Shown here piece by piece: positions 30,190 to 40,168 of a stretch of 64,000 nt of DNA; position 1 is the stretch's first letter, and the number at the start of each line of letters is the position of its first letter. Under the pieces are notes generated by a model that saw only the letters and a program-made list of their open reading frames with translations, did not search any database and was not told the DNA's origin. The DNA is from an uncultured bacterium. GTDB taxonomy: Bacteria; Cyanobacteriota; Vampirovibrionia; Gastranaerophilales; Gastranaerophilaceae. The DNA lies in the NCBI GenBank assembly GCA_946622415.1, contig CAMOPX010000008.1, forward strand, positions 1 to 64,000, read 5' to 3'. The translations under genes were made by a program, and so were the position numbers.

Positions 30190-31463
30190 TTTATTTGCCC
30201 CTCGTTTAAAATTAAATTAATTGCTTCATTCAGATTTTTTGCCGAAAAATCAGCATCGTATTCATTTTTATCTGATATAAGAATCGTTTTTGCACCTATA
30301 TTTTTCCCTGCTTCAATATCGCATTTTGAATCTCCAATCATCCATGATGTATTGAAATCAATATTAAAATCCTCTTTTGCTTTCATAAATAAACCTGTCT
30401 TTGGCTTTCTGCAATTGCAATCAATTTTTAATTCTTTTATTTCGCCCTTGAAACCGTTTTTTGGATGGTGAGGACAAAAATAAATTTCATCAAGATATGC
30501 CTCTTTTTCACCGAGTAAAGTTTCCAATTTATTATGTATTTTTTCTGTTTCTTCAAACGTAATAAACCCTTTTGCAATCATGGGTTGATTTGTTATGACT
30601 ATTGCAAGAAAACCTGATTCGTTTATTTTTTTAATTGCATCTTCTACTTTTTCCAATAATTGAAAATTATCAAGAGAAGGTGATGTATCCATATTTTTAT
30701 TTATTACACCGTCTCTATCTAAAAATATTGCAGAGCGCTTATTTGTTTTATTAAATTTATTGATGTTTCCTTTTTTAAAATCTGTTTTAATTTTATTAAA
30801 TCTTTCTTTAGTGCCTAAATCTTTAATATATTCTGCGGTTTTATAGCCATAGATATTTTTATCAATAATTTTTGGTAAAATATCTCTGGCGATATCTTGG
30901 TATTCATTCTCTTTTATGAATTTAAAAATTTCCGGTGAAAATATATAAACCCCCGCATTAACAAGATTTTTGTAATAGTTATTGTCGTTGTGCGGTTTTT
31001 TGATTATTTTTGTAATTTTATTATTTTTATCTGTTTCAATCAGGTCGCTATCATAAGGATGATTGTTCGGGTGAATAATAATTGTTGCAATTGATTCTTT
31101 TTGGTTTTTATCAAATTCAATAAAAGAATGAATATCAAAATCCATAACAATATCACCGTAGAAAACCATAAATCTCTTATTTATAGTGTTTTCCAATTGT
31201 TTCAGGCATCCTGCCGTACCGAGAGGAAAAATTTCTGTTATATGATTAATTTTTATATTGAAATTTTTTCCGTCTTTAAAATAATCTTTTATTACATCAG
31301 ACATATATCCCGACATAATAAAGATTTCTTTTGAGCCATACTTTTTTGCAAGTTCAATCTGATATTCAAGTAACGGTTTATTTTGCAGTTTAACCATTGG
31401 TTTTGGTATATCAATTAAACCTAATCTCTCTCCTTTTCCGCCCGCTATAATTACTGTTTGCAT
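30186..31463 (-). CDS. Fusion: heptose-1-phosphate nucleotidyltransferase (HddC-like) + heptose bisphosphate phosphatase (GmhB-like)
   Basis: N-terminal TVIIAGGKGERLG...PKPMV; C-terminal IFLDRDGVINKN...VITNQP...CPHHPKNG...CNCRKPKTG...MIGDSKCDIEAG. Confidence 0.88.
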   Translation of the reverse strand: MQTVIIAGGKGERLGLIDIPKPMVKLQNKPLLEYQIELAKKYGSKEIFIMSGYMSDVIKDYFKDGKNFNIKINHITEIFPLGTAGCLKQLENTINKRFMVFYGDIVMDFDIHSFIEFDKNQKESIATIIIHPNNHPYDSDLIETDKNNKITKIIKKPHNDNNYYKNLVNAGVYIFSPEIFKFIKENEYQDIARDILPKIIDKNIYGYKTAEYIKDLGTKERFNKIKTDFKKGNINKFNKTNKRSAIFLDRDGVINKNMDTSPSLDNFQLLEKVEDAIKKINESGFLAIVITNQPMIAKGFITFEETEKIHNKLETLLGEKEAYLDEIYFCPHHPKNGFKGEIKELKIDCNCRKPKTGLFMKAKEDFNIDFNTSWMIGDSKCDIEAGKNIGAKTILISDKNEYDADFSAKNLNEAINLILNEGQIK

Positions 31464-32401
31464 TTATTGTTCTCCAAAATGTATTGTATGGATTTTTGTA
31501 TGGCATCATCAGAGGTCATTTTGGATTTCCAACCGAGGTTATTAATTTTTGATAAATCATAACTGAATTCTTTAACATCTCCTATCCAGCCTGTTTCTCC
31601 TCCTGTATAATTAATTTTTGCACTTAAATTCATGGTATTTATTACTGTTTTTGCTATATCTTTAACCTTTGTTCTTGAAGATGTGCCGATATTAAAATAG
31701 TTTATTTTTTCGTTTGAATTTTTAAATACGAATAAAATTGCATCAATTAATTCCCCGACATATAAGTAAGGTTTATTTTGCTCGCCGTTTCCGAGTACGG
31801 TCAATTCTTTAGGATTCTTTTTTAATTTATTTATAAAATCAAATATAACGCCATGGGTTGCTCTTTCGCCCGTTACATTCGGAAACCTTGTTATCCAGCA
31901 TTGTATTCCATAGTTTTCCGCAAAACTTGAAATAAAGGCTTCCGATGCCAGTTTTGCCGCACCATAGTGAGAAATCGGAAACAGTGGCGCATAATCTTCC
32001 GAGATTTTTTCGGTTGTTTTTCCATATATTGCGGAGCTCGATGCAAAAACGATTTTTTTAACATTAAATTCTCTCATCATATTTAAGATGTTATAGGTGG
32101 TTTTAAAAGTATTATTAAAATCAATATCAGGATTTTTAGAGCTTTTTTCTATGTCTGAATTTGCCGCAAAATGAAAAACCGCATCAAATCTGTTTTGTTT
32201 AAAAACAAAATACAATTTTTCTTTATCCAAGATATCTCCTTCAATAAAAATACAATTTGGGTCTTTTATGGCTCTTTCTATGTTTTCAATTTTTCCGAGT
32301 GATAAATTATCGTAGATTACAACTTGGTTATTTTCTTCAAGAAGTCTATCCACAAGATGACTTCCGATAAAACCGGCACCGCCCGTAATTAATATATTCA
32401 T
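31451..32401 (-). CDS. NAD-dependent epimerase/dehydratase
   Basis: ILITGGAGFIGSHLVDRL, SSSAIYG, YGAAKLASE. Confidence 0.92.
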   Translation of the reverse strand: MNILITGGAGFIGSHLVDRLLEENNQVVIYDNLSLGKIENIERAIKDPNCIFIEGDILDKEKLYFVFKQNRFDAVFHFAANSDIEKSSKNPDIDFNNTFKTTYNILNMMREFNVKKIVFASSSAIYGKTTEKISEDYAPLFPISHYGAAKLASEAFISSFAENYGIQCWITRFPNVTGERATHGVIFDFINKLKKNPKELTVLGNGEQNKPYLYVGELIDAILFVFKNSNEKINYFNIGTSSRTKVKDIAKTVINTMNLSAKINYTGGETGWIGDVKEFSYDLSKINNLGWKSKMTSDDAIQKSIQYILENNKCKQ

Positions 32402-32430
32402 AATCGCCCTTTCTGTTTGTTTTTAAAAAA

Positions 32431-33528
32431 TTAAAACTCTCTTTTTAAAATTTGTTTTCCGAATAAAATTACACTCATTCTTGAAGTGTTTATTCTTATC
32501 GAAAAATTTTTGTTTCTTTCTTTTCTTTTTTCTCTTTTTTTGATAATTTCTTCCGTTCTTTTTTCAAATTGCTCTTTATCGAAAAGAAGCAATCCGAAAT
32601 CTTTTTTATTTACTTTTTTATAAAAATCTTGCGTTATTTCTTTATTTTTGAAGTAGAAATAAAATTCTTTTGAAAATTGTTCTATAAATTCTTTTCTTGA
32701 AGCCTTATCAATTCTATTCAGATTCCAAATATAAGTATTGAATTGTTTAATAAGTTTTTGTGTATTAATAAGCGATTTTATTTTTGGATTTTTATTTAAA
32801 AAAGAATCTATTTCTTTATATTCACCGCATATTGCATAAACGTTGCTTTTTGAATTAACTGAAGATGATTCGTTATCGCACCTGTAATAAAGATATGCTT
32901 TTTTGGTAAAAACAATATCGGAAGCGCATGATAACGCTTTAAACGAAAAAGAAGTATCCTGATAACTTCCGCCTTTTGTATTTAAAAAGCGGATATTGTG
33001 TTTATTTAAAAATTCTTTTTTGTATATTGATGTCCAAATTGTCGGTTGAATTTTTATTATTTCGGGATTTGATTTGATGTTTATTATTTTATTTTCTAAA
33101 AAGCGAGAAATTATGCCCGCTTTTCTCGAAGTTGAATTTGTGTGGGTGTAGTAATCGGATTTTACAATATCTGCATTAAATTTATGTGCAATATTATATA
33201 AATCAAAAAACATATTTTTATCTGCCCAATCGTCAGCTTCAACTATCCCTATATATTCGCCTCTTGCTTTTTCTATGGCATCATTCATGGAAGCTCCGTA
33301 GCCCCCGTGGAATTTGTTTAAATAAACTATTCTTGAATCTTTTTGTTTGTATTTTTCAATTATTTTTCTTGTTTCATCAAAATCGCCCTCGTCGGTTATT
33401 ATTATTTCGATATCCGAAAGTGTCTGATTGATTACGCTGTCGAGGCATTCTTTTATATATTTTTCTGCTTTATATGCGGGAATAATAATTGAAATTTTCG
33501 GAATTGAAGTTTTGAGGTTATTTTTCAT
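32431..33528 (-). CDS. Family 2 glycosyltransferase
   Basis: ISIIIPAYKAEKYIKECLDSVINQTLSDIEIIITDEGD. Confidence 0.92.
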   Translation of the reverse strand: MKNNLKTSIPKISIIIPAYKAEKYIKECLDSVINQTLSDIEIIITDEGDFDETRKIIEKYKQKDSRIVYLNKFHGGYGASMNDAIEKARGEYIGIVEADDWADKNMFFDLYNIAHKFNADIVKSDYYTHTNSTSRKAGIISRFLENKIINIKSNPEIIKIQPTIWTSIYKKEFLNKHNIRFLNTKGGSYQDTSFSFKALSCASDIVFTKKAYLYYRCDNESSSVNSKSNVYAICGEYKEIDSFLNKNPKIKSLINTQKLIKQFNTYIWNLNRIDKASRKEFIEQFSKEFYFYFKNKEITQDFYKKVNKKDFGLLLFDKEQFEKRTEEIIKKREKRKERNKNFSIRINTSRMSVILFGKQILKREF

Positions 33529-34471
33529 TTATTTTCCTTTCAAAAACTTTGATAAAAGAAAAAAGACAGTATTTCTTTGTATTAATACTTTCTTTTACTT
33601 TTAAAATCGGAATGCCTAAAATTTTCAATTCAAAAGAATCTGCCCAAAACTCTTTATCTCTGATGTTTGCGTTTTTTTCTTTCAAAAATTTTAATACCAG
33701 CTTTTTGGCATTTTCTTTGTCTTGTTTTATTTTTTTAAGATGATTTTTTTCTTTTATTTTTACGGTTGAATAAGGGTTTCTGTAATAGTAGTAATTAACA
33801 TTCGGAACACTCACGATACCGTTTGCATAGTATATTGCTTTAATTGTAAAAAGTTTATCTTCGCAAAATACACCCTCTTGCCAATTTATTTTGTTATTTA
33901 TTAAAAATGATTTTTTATAAATTTTGTTTGTCGGGCATGGGTTTTTGGATTGATTTCCTATATCAATTTTATTTTGCAGCGAAGTTGCAAAATATTCGTT
34001 TTCTATGTTTAATCTTTTCTTTGTTTTGCCGTTGCCGATTCTTACGTTTGTTGCGAGTGCAATATCGGAATTGTATTTTTTTGCGGTATTGTATAATTTT
34101 TCAAAATAGTCTAAATCAACCCAATCATCCGAATCAACATAACCTATGTATTCGCCTTCGGCAATCTTCAAGCCCTCGTTTCTTGCAGCACCCTGTTTTT
34201 TGTTTTCTTGGTGTATGACTTTGATTCTGCAATCTGTTTTTGAAAATTCATCCAGAAGTTCTTTTGTTCTGTCGGTAGAACCGTCATTTATGACGATTAT
34301 TTCGATTTCTTTCAGGGTTTGTTTTATTAAAGAAATTAAACATCTGATAAGATACTTTTCGTTATTGTAGGTGGGTACAATAACGGAAACCTTAATGTTC
34401 TCAATCCCCGAAGGCATAAAAATTCCGTGCAACTCAGACACGATATTCTGATTGTTGAATATCTCTTTCAT
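33518..34471 (-). CDS. Family 2 glycosyltransferase
   Basis: VSVIVPTYNNEKYLIRCLISLIKQTLKEIEIIVINDGSTD, YIGYVDSDDWVD. Confidence 0.93.
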   Translation of the reverse strand: MKEIFNNQNIVSELHGIFMPSGIENIKVSVIVPTYNNEKYLIRCLISLIKQTLKEIEIIVINDGSTDRTKELLDEFSKTDCRIKVIHQENKKQGAARNEGLKIAEGEYIGYVDSDDWVDLDYFEKLYNTAKKYNSDIALATNVRIGNGKTKKRLNIENEYFATSLQNKIDIGNQSKNPCPTNKIYKKSFLINNKINWQEGVFCEDKLFTIKAIYYANGIVSVPNVNYYYYRNPYSTVKIKEKNHLKKIKQDKENAKKLVLKFLKEKNANIRDKEFWADSFELKILGIPILKVKESINTKKYCLFSFIKVFERKINEK

Positions 34472-34671
34472 TATCTATAAACTGTATTTCCTTAAAAATT
34501 TGCTGCCATAAAGGCAACTTTCGCCCAATGAATTCATACTAGCATAAACAGGAAAATTTTGCACATTCGTTAAAAAATGTAAACTTTATAAATATTATGT
34601 AAGCATTCTGCTTAAAATGAAAATAATTGGTGTATAATTAACACGATTAGAAAATAGGGGTACAAAAGATT

Positions 34672-36030
34672 ATGGAAAAATCAAACTATTTAAGAAGCGT
34701 GCTGGAAGAAGCAAGCGCAAAGAACGCAACAGAACCCGAGTTTTTACAAACTCTTAAAGAAGTATTAACATCTTTAGAAAAAGTTGTTGTTAAAAATGAA
34801 GATTACTATAAGTCGTTATCCTTGCTTGAAAGATTAGTTGAGCCGGAAAGAATTATATCTTTTAAAGTTCCCTGGGTTAACGCAAAGGGCGAAATAAAAG
34901 TAAACAGAGGATACAGAGTACAATTCAACGGCGCAATCGGACCATATAAAGGCGGACTTCGTTTTCACCCTTCCGTAAATCAAAGCATTATGAAATTTTT
35001 GGCTTTTGAACAAACCTTTAAAAATGCCTTAACAGGATTGCCAATCGGCGGCGGTAAAGGCGGAAGCGATTTTGACCCCAAAGGAAAAACTGATTTAGAA
35101 ATCATGAATTTCTGTCAAAGTTTTATGAACGAATTACAAAAATATATTGGTGCAGACGTTGATGTTCCCGCAGGTGATATCGGTGTTGGCGGCAGAGAAA
35201 TAGGATATTTATTCGGTCAATACAGAAAAATCAGAAGCTTATATGAAGCAGGCGTATTAACAGGAAAAGGACTTGAATACGGCGGTTCTCTAGCTCGTAA
35301 AGAAGCAACGGGATACGGTTTAATGTATTATATGCGTGAAATGTTGACCACTAACAATATCGAATTAAAAGGAAAAACAGCAGTTATTTCAGGTTCGGGT
35401 AACGTTGCAATTTATGCTGCGGAAAAAGCAAAACAAATGGGTATAAAAGTTCTTGCTATGTCTGATTCAAACGGTTGTGTATATGACGAAAACGGTATTA
35501 ATCTTGATATCGTAAAAGAAATAAAAGAAGTAAAAAGAGGCAGAATTAAAGAATACTTAAATTCTGTTCCGTCAGCTAAATACACTGAAAATTCAGGTAC
35601 AACTCCTGCTGTTTATACAATTAAGGCTGATATAATTTTACCTTGCGCTACACAAAACGATATTAATTTAGAAACGGCAAAAATATTGGTTGCGAACGGT
35701 GCGATTGCCGTTGGTGAAGGTGCAAATATGCCGACAACAAACGAAGCAATTGAATACTTACAAGCAAATAACGTTCTTGTTGCACCGGCAAAGGCAGCAA
35801 ATGCAGGCGGTGTTGCAACATCAGCTCTTGAAATGAGCCAAAACTCTATGAGATACAGCTGGACGTTTGAAGAAGTAGATAAAAAGCTTGAAAATATTAT
35901 GAAAAATATCTTCAAACAATGCAAAGACGCAGCACAAGAGTATGGACTCGGAGTTAATTATGTTGCAGGTGCGAATATTGCGGCATTTAATAAAGTATCA
36001 AAAGCAATGATTGCACAAGGTGTTATATAA
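34672..36030 (+). CDS. gdhA: Glutamate dehydrogenase
   Basis: GPYKGGLRFHPSVN, FKNALTGLPIGGGKGGSDFDPKGK, DVPAGDIGVGGREIGYLFGQY. Confidence 0.97.
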   Translation: MEKSNYLRSVLEEASAKNATEPEFLQTLKEVLTSLEKVVVKNEDYYKSLSLLERLVEPERIISFKVPWVNAKGEIKVNRGYRVQFNGAIGPYKGGLRFHPSVNQSIMKFLAFEQTFKNALTGLPIGGGKGGSDFDPKGKTDLEIMNFCQSFMNELQKYIGADVDVPAGDIGVGGREIGYLFGQYRKIRSLYEAGVLTGKGLEYGGSLARKEATGYGLMYYMREMLTTNNIELKGKTAVISGSGNVAIYAAEKAKQMGIKVLAMSDSNGCVYDENGINLDIVKEIKEVKRGRIKEYLNSVPSAKYTENSGTTPAVYTIKADIILPCATQNDINLETAKILVANGAIAVGEGANMPTTNEAIEYLQANNVLVAPAKAANAGGVATSALEMSQNSMRYSWTFEEVDKKLENIMKNIFKQCKDAAQEYGLGVNYVAGANIAAFNKVSKAMIAQGVI

Positions 36031-36050
36031 TAAAACAAACATAATTACTT

Positions 36051-36076
36051 AAAACCGGAGATTATTCTCCGGTTTT
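36051..36076. terminator. Bidirectional terminator between gdhA and pnuC
   Basis: AAAACCGGAG-attatt-CTCCGGTTTT followed by Ts. Confidence 0.85.
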
Positions 36077-36757
36077 TTTAATTTCTCTGTTCCATCTTCT
36101 TAAAAAATAAACGGATAAAATAAGGTAAATGCCCCACATTAAAACTGTTGCGGTGCAATCGGCACCGTTTAAAACCGCGTATATCCACATAACAAGCGAA
36201 GCTAAATTTACAAAAAACCAAATATACCATTGTTCAACGCACCTTTTTACTGTCAACAATTGACCGATTATTGAAAATACTGTTATAAAACTATCTAATA
36301 TGGGATTTTTTCCGTTTAATGATTTCAATATTAAAAACAATAACAGCGTAAACAATAAACCCAACAAAAGATACAAAAATCTCTCCTTTGAATTTAATTT
36401 TGTTTTTATTATTTCATTTTTATTTTTTTTCAGGTTTTTTTTCCATTGAAAAATCCCGATTACTTCCATTGGAAAATAATAAAGTCCATATAAACACAAA
36501 TTTCCCCAAAAACCGTTTTTGTATGCCAAATAGCAATAGCAAAAAGTTCCCAGCATTCCTATTAAATAACAGTAAACTTTTCCGTAACCTGCAAAAATTG
36601 TATAGCATATTCCGCAAATTGCGCTGATAAGAGCGACAAGAGAATCTTTTGAATATATTGAAATTGAAGTCACTAAAGAAATAATTGCAATAAAAGAAAT
36701 TATTTCCGATTTTTTAAAGTTGATTATTTCATTTTTTATAAATTCAACAGGTTTCAT
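36062..36757 (-). CDS. pnuC: Nicotinamide mononucleotide/riboside transporter
   Basis: GKVYCYLIGMLGTFCYCYLAYKNGFWGN, PMEVIGIFQWKKN, VEQWYIWFFVNLAS. Confidence 0.9.
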   Translation of the reverse strand: MKPVEFIKNEIINFKKSEIISFIAIISLVTSISIYSKDSLVALISAICGICYTIFAGYGKVYCYLIGMLGTFCYCYLAYKNGFWGNLCLYGLYYFPMEVIGIFQWKKNLKKNKNEIIKTKLNSKERFLYLLLGLLFTLLLFLILKSLNGKNPILDSFITVFSIIGQLLTVKRCVEQWYIWFFVNLASLVMWIYAVLNGADCTATVLMWGIYLILSVYFLRRWNREIKKTGE

Positions 36758-36783
36758 AATTTGTTTATTATAAAATAAATATA

Positions 36784-37818
36784 ATGAAAATAACTAATGC
36801 GGTAAAAAACAAACCTCATTTTTCGGGTGTTAATACAAACAAATTTGTATTGTCGGGACTTGAACATATTGCAAATCATGGCGCAAGCTTTGCAGTCGGA
36901 GCATCGTTTTTTGGCGCTGCCATATTAAGACCCCTTGTTATTTCAGCTGTTCCAAATACAGATAAAGAAAATAAAAAGTATTTTTCCGCAAATTCATTGT
37001 CATCGGGTATTATGAAACTTTTAATGGCAGAAGCAGTTGCTTTGCCTGTTGAAAATGCAATTAAAAACATAGATAAAAATCCGAATAATTTTTTAAACAA
37101 AAATACTCTTGAAAATTTTTTCAAGGATAAAAAAAGTTACAACTTTTTAACCCAAACAATCAAACAAACAACAAACCTCTTAACTTCTATTCCAAAATCA
37201 TATTTAACGGTGGCATTATTGCCTCTTTTAGTTGATAAATTTTTTAATGGAAAAGAAAAAAAAGAAAATATAAATCCGTTGGTATTTAAAGGTGCGGATA
37301 AATTTTCTTCTTACAATAAAATTTCTTTTAAAGGGAATGAAAATCGATTATTGAGCAAAGGGATTTCAAAACTTATCAATAATGAAGTCTTGCAAAATTT
37401 TGCAAAAAATCATGCCGCAAAAGATACAAATATAACAAAAACTATGTCTGTTGCGACGGATGTGCTGCTTTTGAGCGCATCTACTTTATATACAAATAAA
37501 TCAAAAAAAATCAAAGAAGAAAGAAAAAAACCTTTGATATTTAATAACATTTTATCAACACTATCAGGCATTACGCTCGGATGTCTTTTTGATAATGCGG
37601 CAAAAAAAGGATTTAAGGATTCAATGGATAGTTTCATCAAAGCAAATAAAACAAATCCGAAATTGCCAAAATATATTGACGGTATTAATGTTTTAAGACC
37701 AACAGTTATATTTATGCTTGTTTACTATGGAATTATACCTGTTTTTACGACATATTTTGCGGACAAAATTAACAAAAATCCAAAAAACAATTATGAAAAT
37801 AAAATGTCTGAAAGTTAA
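36784..37818 (+). CDS. Hypothetical membrane protein with F-x-G motifs
   Basis: 344 aa; HFSGV, VFKGA, SFKGN motifs; several hydrophobic segments. Confidence 0.55.
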   Translation: MKITNAVKNKPHFSGVNTNKFVLSGLEHIANHGASFAVGASFFGAAILRPLVISAVPNTDKENKKYFSANSLSSGIMKLLMAEAVALPVENAIKNIDKNPNNFLNKNTLENFFKDKKSYNFLTQTIKQTTNLLTSIPKSYLTVALLPLLVDKFFNGKEKKENINPLVFKGADKFSSYNKISFKGNENRLLSKGISKLINNEVLQNFAKNHAAKDTNITKTMSVATDVLLLSASTLYTNKSKKIKEERKKPLIFNNILSTLSGITLGCLFDNAAKKGFKDSMDSFIKANKTNPKLPKYIDGINVLRPTVIFMLVYYGIIPVFTTYFADKINKNPKNNYENKMSES

Positions 37819-37841
37819 AAAATTATTCTTTCAGACATTTT
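37801..37841 (+). terminator. Terminator-like hairpin overlapping the 3' end of the preceding CDS
   Basis: AAAATGTCTGAAAG / CTTTCAGACATTTT 14-bp stem. Confidence 0.7.
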
Positions 37842-37848
37842 TATATAA

Positions 37849-38313
37849 CTATTTTACAAGCGGAAGAACTTGTGCTGTTATATCCGTGCCGCCGTATAAA
37901 ACCGCATCTTCTCTTAATACTACATCATAACCCAATTCTTTTGCTTTTTGGTTTATTACGCTGCTTAATTGGTTATCAACTTCGCTAACTTTTTTTGCGT
38001 ATGCGTCTTTTATTGAATTTTTCTTTTGAGTTAACTGCGCTTCATATTTTTTGATTGCAGCTTCTTTTGATTGGGGTGTTGCTTGTTTTTGAATGTCGGC
38101 ACTTGCGGTATCATACCATTTTAGCATATCTTTTGTTTGATTTGCTCTTGTAGTTTCCGCAGTTTTTAATACCTTGGAAGCTGCGAGAAGCTTTCCTACG
38201 TTAATGTAGCCGATTTTTTGAGGAGTATTTTCACTTACCGCAATATTGTTAATACCAAAACCTAATCCGAATGCAAATGAGCATAATACTAAAGTTAAAA
38301 GATTTTTCTTCAT
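37849..38313 (-). CDS. OmpH/Skp-like periplasmic chaperone
   Basis: Signal peptide, IGYINVGKLLAASKVLK, coiled coil, GYDVVLREDAVLYGGTDITAQVL. Confidence 0.85.
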   Translation of the reverse strand: MKKNLLTLVLCSFAFGLGFGINNIAVSENTPQKIGYINVGKLLAASKVLKTAETTRANQTKDMLKWYDTASADIQKQATPQSKEAAIKKYEAQLTQKKNSIKDAYAKKVSEVDNQLSSVINQKAKELGYDVVLREDAVLYGGTDITAQVLPLVK

Positions 38314-38323
38314 ATTTTTCTCC

Positions 38324-40132
38324 TTACCTAAGATAATCTATATTCGATATAATCGGTTGTTTAAATTCTGTTTTATTAATGGAACGAGCATCAATAACGG
38401 GTGAAGGCGGAACTATATACCATTTGTAGAGCGCGGTATTTAACCTTTTGAAGAATTTATTGAGCCAATTCCTTTTTGTTTCGATATCCGTATTTTTCTT
38501 CTTTTCATACAAAAATTCTGCTTTCATCATATCATTTATTGATTGATTTAAATTTTCAATTCTCCATATGACCTCATCTAAAAATTCATAAGGCATGAGT
38601 GCATCTTCCGCTAAAAGGGTTTTTCCGGTATTTGAATCTATTGCGAGTTCTGCCGTAGGCGGTTTTAGGATAATACTTTCAGGAATTGCGTTTTTATTGC
38701 TTCTGTTTTTGTTCATCCAGCGTGCAAGTGCAAACAGTTTTGTTTTTACAACATCCGCAATCGGAGCATAACCGCCCGACATATCACCGTTTATTGTGGC
38801 ATAACCCATATAAAGTTCTGATTTATCAGAGGTTGCAATAGGTAAAGTCCCTGCAAATTCATTTGCAACAGACCACAATATCATACTTCTTGCTCTTGCC
38901 TGAATGTTATCAATTGTAAAACTGTTTTTGTATCTTTTATCCCAATGAGATTCAACATTTGAAAAAATATTTTCATATTTATTTTTAAGAAGCTCGACAG
39001 AATCTTTAATCGGTACTGTCATAAAATTTATGCCCAAATTTGAAGCCAATTGTTCGGCGTCCGACTTACTTTCTTTGCTTGTTAAACTTGATGGCATTGA
39101 AATGCCGAGTACATTTTTATTTCCTAAAGCATCAGCCAACAAAACCGCACAAACAGTGGAATCAAGTCCGCCCGACAATCCTAAAACCGCTCTTTTGAAG
39201 CCGTTTTTTGAAAAATAATCAGATATTGCAGTTTTTATTGCGGTATAGGTTCTTTCTAAATCAGGTTCATGGTCAAGCGAAAATTCTTTTTGAGAGTTTA
39301 ATGTTAATTCAAGTCCTTTTATCAATGGATTTATGACATTTTCGCCATTTAAATTTAATTCAAATAATTCTTCTTCAAAACTTTTTGCCATGGCGATGAG
39401 TTTGCCGTTTTCATCGTACATTCTGCTTGTGCCGTCATAAACAAGTTCGTCATTGGCGCCTGTTTGATTAACATAAATATATTTTGTTTTGTATTTTTTG
39501 GAAACAAAAGACATCATGTTGTGTTTAAGTTGTTCTTTTTTTGCTCTGGAGCAAGAGGCTGCGGGACACAATAAAACGTCAACTTCCGGTGCAACCGTTT
39601 CAACAGGGTCAATTTCATATAAATTCTTTTCAAAAAAATCTTTATCGTTCCAACCGTCCTCGCAAATTATTACGCCGTATTTTGTTCCCCCAAGTTCAAA
39701 AATTCTATTCTCTTTTGTTATTTTAGCAGGTTCAAAATAGCGATAATCGTTGTGTTCCGAGTAATTTGCAAGGAGAGCTTTTCTGAAAATTTTTTCTGTT
39801 TTTTGATTTTTAATTAACATGACAGAATTAAAAAACGGTTTTCCGATTTTGGATGTATTTTTTTCGGGATAACCTATTAATACGGCAATATTTTTAGAAA
39901 CTTCTTTAATTTCTTCAAGTGCTCTTTCGCATTGACCTGCAATGTATGGATATCTTGTTAAAATATCTCCGATTGGATAACCCAATAAAAATAATTCCGG
40001 AAAAATTATCATTTCGGCATTTTTTTCGATGGCCTTATTGATTGCACTTATTGCTTTGTTTTTATTGTATTCGACATTGCCCGAAATCGGATTAAGTTGT
40101 GCTAAAATTATTTTATTCAATTTGTTATCCAT
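38324..40132 (-). CDS. nadE: Glutamine-dependent NAD+ synthase
   Basis: N-terminal nitrilase domain, VLGLSGGLDSTVCAVLLADAL, TSDKSELYMGYATINGDMSGGYAPI. Confidence 0.96.
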   Translation of the reverse strand: MDNKLNKIILAQLNPISGNVEYNKNKAISAINKAIEKNAEMIIFPELFLLGYPIGDILTRYPYIAGQCERALEEIKEVSKNIAVLIGYPEKNTSKIGKPFFNSVMLIKNQKTEKIFRKALLANYSEHNDYRYFEPAKITKENRIFELGGTKYGVIICEDGWNDKDFFEKNLYEIDPVETVAPEVDVLLCPAASCSRAKKEQLKHNMMSFVSKKYKTKYIYVNQTGANDELVYDGTSRMYDENGKLIAMAKSFEEELFELNLNGENVINPLIKGLELTLNSQKEFSLDHEPDLERTYTAIKTAISDYFSKNGFKRAVLGLSGGLDSTVCAVLLADALGNKNVLGISMPSSLTSKESKSDAEQLASNLGINFMTVPIKDSVELLKNKYENIFSNVESHWDKRYKNSFTIDNIQARARSMILWSVANEFAGTLPIATSDKSELYMGYATINGDMSGGYAPIADVVKTKLFALARWMNKNRSNKNAIPESIILKPPTAELAIDSNTGKTLLAEDALMPYEFLDEVIWRIENLNQSINDMMKAEFLYEKKKNTDIETKRNWLNKFFKRLNTALYKWYIVPPSPVIDARSINKTEFKQPIISNIDYLR

Positions 40133-40168
40133 AGAAAAATTTTATCATAAATTAAAAAAGAGGGTTAA

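Noticed and set aside
34480-34560. Second att-like copy of the tRNA-Arg 3' end at the far end of the glycan cassette
   Set aside because: Only a short GGGCG-like match was found; not distinguishable from chance.
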